The notes beneath the pieces were generated by a model. It made no database searches, was not told the origin of the DNA, and saw only the letters and a list, made by a program, of their open reading frames with translations. The translations under genes were made by a program, and so were the position numbers. From contig DDHB01000030.1 in assembly GCA_002337925.1 (NCBI GenBank), positions 115,181 to 124,743 on the forward strand: 9,563 bases of DNA, read 5' to 3'. The DNA is from Sporomusaceae bacterium UBA1887 (GTDB taxonomy: Bacteria > Bacillota > Negativicutes > Sporomusales > DSM-15969). Of the stretch, positions 6,124 through 9,563 are shown piece by piece (the first letter of the stretch is position 1; each line of letters begins with the position of its first letter).

Positions 6124-7338
6124 TTATTCATACCGGAGTGCGTCAATCGGATCAAGCAGTGCTGCCTTACGGGCAGGATAGATCCCGAAGAATAAGCCGA
6201 TGCCGATAGAGAAACCGAAGGCCATAATAATGGAGGCCGACGATATTACCGTACTCCACCCGGCAATAGCCGATATCCCATATGCAGCCCCGATGCCGAG
6301 AGCAATCCCTGCAAGTCCGCCGGCCACACCAATCACAACCGCTTCAATTAAAAACTGCATCAAAATATTACGATACCTTGCACCCAACGCTTTGCGGATA
6401 CCAATTTCCCGTGTTCGTTCCGTAACCGATACGAGCATAATATTCATGATACCGATACCGCCAACCAGCAAGGATATGCCGGCAATAAAACCTAACAGCA
6501 GCGTAATAGATCCGGTTGCTTCTTCAGCAGTCTCCATAATGCTGACCATATTCCGTACGGTGAAATCATCTGCTTTGTCGGTGCCCAGGCGATGCCGGGA
6601 CCTCAGCAAAGTAGTGACATCCTCCTGTACCTGGTTAACAATTTCTGTATTTTCAGCCTGAATATTAATTAATTGAATATAGGTAATCCCCATTAACCGT
6701 TCCTGTGCTGTTGTCAAGGGAATTACTACTGTATCATCCTGGTCACCGCCGCCAGCTGACTGCCCTTTGCTTTCCAATACTCCGACAATGCGAAAAGGAG
6801 TATTGTTAATACGAATGGACTGACCGATTGGGTTAGCGTCACCGAACAAATTACTGGACACGGTAGGCCCGATAACAGCTACCCTTTCTCTTGTCTCCAG
6901 ATCCTTATCTGTTATAAAACTGCCGGCCTGGACAACCATGTTGCGTACATCCAAATAATCCGGTGTCGTCCCCATTACCGCGGTCATCCAGTTCTGATTT
7001 CCCGCTACTAATTGATACTGCTTGCTTACACTGGGAGCAACCTTATTCACTCCGTCAACTTCATTGGCAATAGCCTGAGCATCTTTTAAGGATAAAGTTA
7101 TGCCTGACCCGGCCGCCTGCCTTACTCCGGAAGAAGAGGGAGCACCAGGTGACACCATAATAAGATTGCTTCCCAGCCCGGCAATAGAGTTCGATACCTG
7201 ATCTCGTACGCCCATACCGATGGAAACCATGGCAATAACGGCTCCAACCCCGATGATAATACCTAGCATGGTGAGGATAGAACGCATTTTATTGCCTACC
7301 AGAGCATTTAGTGCAATTGATACACTCTCACGGAACAT
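6124..7338 (-). CDS. MacB-like ABC transporter permease (FtsX/MacB_PCD)
   Basis: A 404-residue permease of the type VII (MacB/LolC-E mechanotransmission) class. A first membrane helix (about 21-42) is followed by a large extracytoplasmic MacB periplasmic-core domain (about 45-270). Three more helices follow (about 277-301, 328-354, 367-388) with the cytoplasmic coupling motif TERTREIGIRKALGA (306-320) between helices 2 and 3. Members transmit ATP-driven movement across the membrane to an adaptor and TolC to push out macrolides, peptides, lipids or signal molecules; the substrate here is unknown. It lacks the fused ATPase of enterobacterial MacB, which is encoded by the gene 4 nt upstream. The ribosome binding site AGGAG (7346-7350) lies inside the end of that gene, so translation is probably coupled. 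It is the last gene of the operon, before the hairpin at 6063-6111. Confidence 0.93.
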   Translation of the reverse strand: MFRESVSIALNALVGNKMRSILTMLGIIIGVGAVIAMVSIGMGVRDQVSNSIAGLGSNLIMVSPGAPSSSGVRQAAGSGITLSLKDAQAIANEVDGVNKVAPSVSKQYQLVAGNQNWMTAVMGTTPDYLDVRNMVVQAGSFITDKDLETRERVAVIGPTVSSNLFGDANPIGQSIRINNTPFRIVGVLESKGQSAGGGDQDDTVVIPLTTAQERLMGITYIQLINIQAENTEIVNQVQEDVTTLLRSRHRLGTDKADDFTVRNMVSIMETAEEATGSITLLLGFIAGISLLVGGIGIMNIMLVSVTERTREIGIRKALGARYRNILMQFLIEAVVIGVAGGLAGIALGIGAAYGISAIAGWSTVISSASIIMAFGFSIGIGLFFGIYPARKAALLDPIDALRYE

Positions 7339-7342
7339 TGCG

Positions 7343-8023
7343 TCACTCCTCTCCGGTATCCCGCACGATCAGTCCATCCCGTACGTGAATAACCCGTTTT
7401 GCATACTCGGCAATATCAGGCTCATGAGTAACCAGGATAATGGTGCGCCCCAATGCATTCAGCTTATCAAATATCGCCATTACTTCTACGCCTGATTTGG
7501 AGTCCAGGTTACCGGTAGGTTCATCAGCCATAATAATTGTCGGATCATTAACCAACGCCCTGGCAATCGCCACTCTTTGGCGCTGACCACCCGATAATTC
7601 ATTGGGACGGTGGTCAAGCCGCTTTTCCAGTCCAACTGCTTCCAGCGCCTCAATTGCCTTTTGCTCCCTATCTTTCTTCGGAACTCCCGAATATACCAAA
7701 GGCAGGGCCACGTTTTGCATTGCCGAAATACGTGGCAATAAATTAAAATTTTGAAATACAAATCCAATTCGCTGATTTCGGGTCTTGGCCAATTCATCAT
7801 CATTCATAGTAGCCACTTCATAACCATCCAATACATATGATCCGCTGCTCGGTCGATCTAGGCAGCCTAAAATATTCATCAACGTCGATTTTCCTGAGCC
7901 CGAAGGGCCCATAATGGCGGCAAACTCACTCTCTTTTATCTCCAGTGAGATATCTACGAGTGCAGCCACCATTTCTTCTCCCATTTGATAGCGCTTCGAT
8001 ACGTTTTTCAAGACAATTCCCAC
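7343..8023 (-). CDS. MacB/LolD-type ABC transporter ATP-binding protein
   Basis: A 226-residue ATPase with every nucleotide-binding motif intact: Walker [10 protein letters not shown] (39-47), Q-loop glutamine in VFQNFNLLP (Q91), signature LSGGQRQR (143-150), Walker B IIMADE with catalytic E168, D-loop NLDS (172-175) and switch histidine H200 in VTHEPD. The [10 protein letters not shown] sequence is typical of the MacB/LolD/FtsE branch of exporters. It powers the permease encoded 4 nt downstream. The start is GTG (8021-8023), chosen because AAAGGGG lies at 8034-8040 with 10 nt spacing and the first residues ([10 protein letters not shown]) match the family's usual beginning; the next in-frame methionine, residue 14, would remove the first strand. 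The gene lies 22 nt after the adaptor gene. Confidence 0.95.
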   Translation of the reverse strand: MGIVLKNVSKRYQMGEEMVAALVDISLEIKESEFAAIMGPSGSGKSTLMNILGCLDRPSSGSYVLDGYEVATMNDDELAKTRNQRIGFVFQNFNLLPRISAMQNVALPLVYSGVPKKDREQKAIEALEAVGLEKRLDHRPNELSGGQRQRVAIARALVNDPTIIMADEPTGNLDSKSGVEVMAIFDKLNALGRTIILVTHEPDIAEYAKRVIHVRDGLIVRDTGEE

Positions 8024-8045
8024 TGTTTTTCAACCCCTTTGCTTG

Positions 8046-9173
8046 CTACATCGGCGGAGGTGGACTGTTGTTTTGTTTTGTTGAGCTCTTACTTTCGGTT
8101 TTTGTATAAGAAATAATGAGTTTATCTCCTGCATTCAGCCCTTCGGTGATTTCAACCTTATCGCCGCTTGTTATGCCAACTGCTACCGGTACACTTTCAC
8201 TTTTGCCATTGTCCCGCAAAACGGTTACGGACTGACCGCTAATTGTAGTTTTTAAGGCGGCCAGCGGTATTAGCAGCGCATCTTTTTTCTCATCAATTTT
8301 AATCGTTACGCGGGCAGTCATTTCCGGTTTTAACAGATTGTCCGGATCAGTGGCTTCCAGCGTTACATAGTAATAGATTACACTGCTGGTAGAGGACGAA
8401 GAAGAAGATGTAGAAGACGATGTATTCGTTGTTGTTGTTGCCGTGGATATTTGACCAATTTTACTTACCCGGCCTGAAAAGGTCTGATTTTGATAAGCAT
8501 CTACCGTAAAGGCAGCCTCTTGTCCTACCTTGATTTTGCCAATGTCTGTCTCATCAACCTTTACCTTGATCATTTTTCCGGACAAATTGCCAATCATCAT
8601 AACGACCGTAGGGTCATTTACACCTGCTGTTACAAGCGTGCCGACTGAAGCCGGTTCGCCCATCACAACTCCGTCAATCGGCGAAACCAGTACCGTTTCA
8701 TTCAGGCTGGACTTAGCCGCATCATAGCTTGCCAAGGCTGTCTGATAGTTAAGCAAGGCATCTTCGAGATCAGCACCGGATTTTGCGCCAATAGAATGCA
8801 GGTATTGGAGCCGCTTGTATTTTGCACCGGTATTTTCCACCTGGTACTTTGCTTTTGACAGCGTTGTCTCCAGTGTTGTATCTTCTAAAATCGCTAAGAC
8901 CTGTCCAACTTTAACCGTGTCATTTTCTTTTACTTTCAATTCTTTAATTAATCCGGCAACCTTTGATGAAATATCAACTGCTTCTATCGGCTTGACTGTT
9001 CCGGTAGCCGATACATTGGAAGCAATGTTCCCTTTCGACGCGATTACCGTTTCCTGGCTCGTTCCAGCCGCATTCTGAACGGCTTTCGCATAATACGCAT
9101 ATCCGCCGCCAACTAATCCTGCTAAAAGGACTAAAGTGATCATCCATTTCGTAGCCTTCATCTGTTTCAGCAT
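8046..9173 (-). CDS. MacA/HlyD-family periplasmic adaptor (membrane fusion protein)
   Basis: A 375-residue adaptor. An N-terminal membrane anchor (about 11-28, no lipobox cysteine) precedes a lipoyl/barrel-sandwich half (about 55-97: GTVKPIEAVDISSKVAGLI, KENDTVKVGQVLA). A short alpha-helical hairpin (about 98-158) follows, then the second lipoyl half (LVSPIDGVVM, 162-171), a beta-barrel domain (about 200-292) and a membrane-proximal domain (about 297-356). It should join the MacB-like permease to the TolC-like channel across the periplasm. Unusual features are a Ser/Thr-only stretch (about residues 243-264, broken by one Ala and one Asn) inside the beta-barrel domain and a hydrophilic tail ending in PPPPM. 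The ATG (9171-9173) has GGGAGGAAG at 9178-9186. It starts 15 nt after the TolC gene and is followed within 22 nt by the ATPase gene. Confidence 0.94.
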   Translation of the reverse strand: MLKQMKATKWMITLVLLAGLVGGGYAYYAKAVQNAAGTSQETVIASKGNIASNVSATGTVKPIEAVDISSKVAGLIKELKVKENDTVKVGQVLAILEDTTLETTLSKAKYQVENTGAKYKRLQYLHSIGAKSGADLEDALLNYQTALASYDAAKSSLNETVLVSPIDGVVMGEPASVGTLVTAGVNDPTVVMMIGNLSGKMIKVKVDETDIGKIKVGQEAAFTVDAYQNQTFSGRVSKIGQISTATTTTNTSSSTSSSSSSTSSVIYYYVTLEATDPDNLLKPEMTARVTIKIDEKKDALLIPLAALKTTISGQSVTVLRDNGKSESVPVAVGITSGDKVEITEGLNAGDKLIISYTKTESKSSTKQNNSPPPPM

Positions 9174-9188
9174 AAAACTTCCTCCCAG

Positions 9189-9563
9189 CTAATTCATCCC
9201 CATCACATTTTCCAGCTTGGCTTTATAATCAGCATAAGCATATTGCGCTTCAATATCATTGTTTTGCGCTGTCGTCAGAGCAAGCTGCGCATCAATAATA
9301 TCAAGAATCACACCTTCGCCTACACGATATTTAGCGGCTGCTATCGAATAGTCTTCTTTTGCTTTGCTGATAGCCAGCTGTGTAGTATCCCGCCGCTTTT
9401 CTGCTTCTTTCATGTTGAGATAATATTCTTTTGCTGCTAGCTCTACCGCATCTTCCTGCGCTTCTAACTCCAGTCGCGTATTATCCACCGCACTTTTCGC
9501 TTTCTTTACTTTGGATATTGTTACCTGACTGTCAAAGAGATTCCACGAGGTTGTTAAGCCCAC
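9189..9563 (-). CDS. TolC-family outer-membrane efflux protein, C-terminal part
   Basis: Only the last 124-125 codons are present; the reading frame is open to the right window edge, so the real start lies outside and the edge codon GTG (valine) is not a start. The fragment has the features of the second TolC repeat: the GLTTSWNLFD beta segment that crosses the outer membrane, a long charged coiled-coil helix (about fragment residues 18-75), and the repeat motif YRVGEGVILDIIDAQLALTTAQ before the final helix. TolC trimers form the outer-membrane exit channel for the adaptor and pump encoded downstream. Its presence is strong evidence for a diderm cell. It is separated from the adaptor gene by 15 nt and belongs to the same operon, whose promoter lies outside the window. 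Confidence 0.92.
   Translation of the reverse strand: MGLTTSWNLFDSQVTISKVKKAKSAVDNTRLELEAQEDAVELAAKEYYLNMKEAEKRRDTTQLAISKAKEDYSIAAAKYRVGEGVILDIIDAQLALTTAQNNDIEAQYAYADYKAKLENVMGMN

Noticed and set aside
7486..7803. 105-codon minus-strand frame inside the ABC ATPase gene
   Set aside because: It overlaps, in another frame, the region encoding the LSGGQ and Walker B motifs, which is clearly the coding frame.
9561..9563. GTG at the right edge as the start of a short TolC-like protein
   Set aside because: A complete TolC protein is several hundred residues. The frame is open at the edge and the GTG fits an internal valine.

Overview
The window looks like a chromosomal segment of a diderm, endospore-lineage Firmicute of the class Negativicutes (Sporomusa/Pelosinus-like). 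This is an inference. It rests on Firmicute-style ribosome binding sites (GAGGTG, AGGAGG), a sigma-54/PAS regulator of the type common in anaerobic Firmicutes, a BFD-like [2Fe-2S] protein of clostridial type, and a TolC-family outer-membrane factor, which only makes sense in a cell with an outer membrane. No mobile element, CRISPR array, rRNA or tRNA was seen.

Region 1 (1-4462, minus strand) is a catabolic module. Reading with transcription (right to left) it holds a sigma-54-dependent PAS/AAA+/Fis activator (3047-4462), a strong intrinsic terminator (3005-3047), and a regulatory gap of about 300 bp with a well-matched -24/-12 promoter (2793-2808). Then come a CitMHS-type organic-acid transporter (1449-2744), an AtuA-family protein (63-1400) and the first 20 codons of an AtuA-type small partner (1-61), cut by the window edge. 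The layout suggests that the activator senses a substrate or signal and switches on import of a carboxylic acid and its processing by the split AtuA pair. The substrate cannot be read from the sequence.

Region 2 (4463-6111) holds two unrelated-looking divergent genes. One is a membrane-anchored metallophosphoesterase (4597-5751, minus) and the other a 72-residue BFD-like [2Fe-2S] protein (5844-6062, plus). They share a 92-bp intergenic region. The latter gene converges on region 3 and ends at a large bidirectional terminator hairpin (6063-6111).

Region 3 (6124-9563, minus strand) is a tripartite efflux operon in the transcribed order TolC-like outer-membrane factor (partial, enters from the right edge), MacA/HlyD-like periplasmic adaptor, MacB-like ATPase, MacB-like permease. 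Gaps are 4 to 22 nt, so the genes are very likely co-transcribed. The MacB function is split over two genes, as in Gram-positive systems, yet is coupled to a TolC protein.

The least understood part is region 1: a sigma-54-controlled transporter plus split AtuA pathway of unassigned substrate. Nothing here proves a wholly new system.
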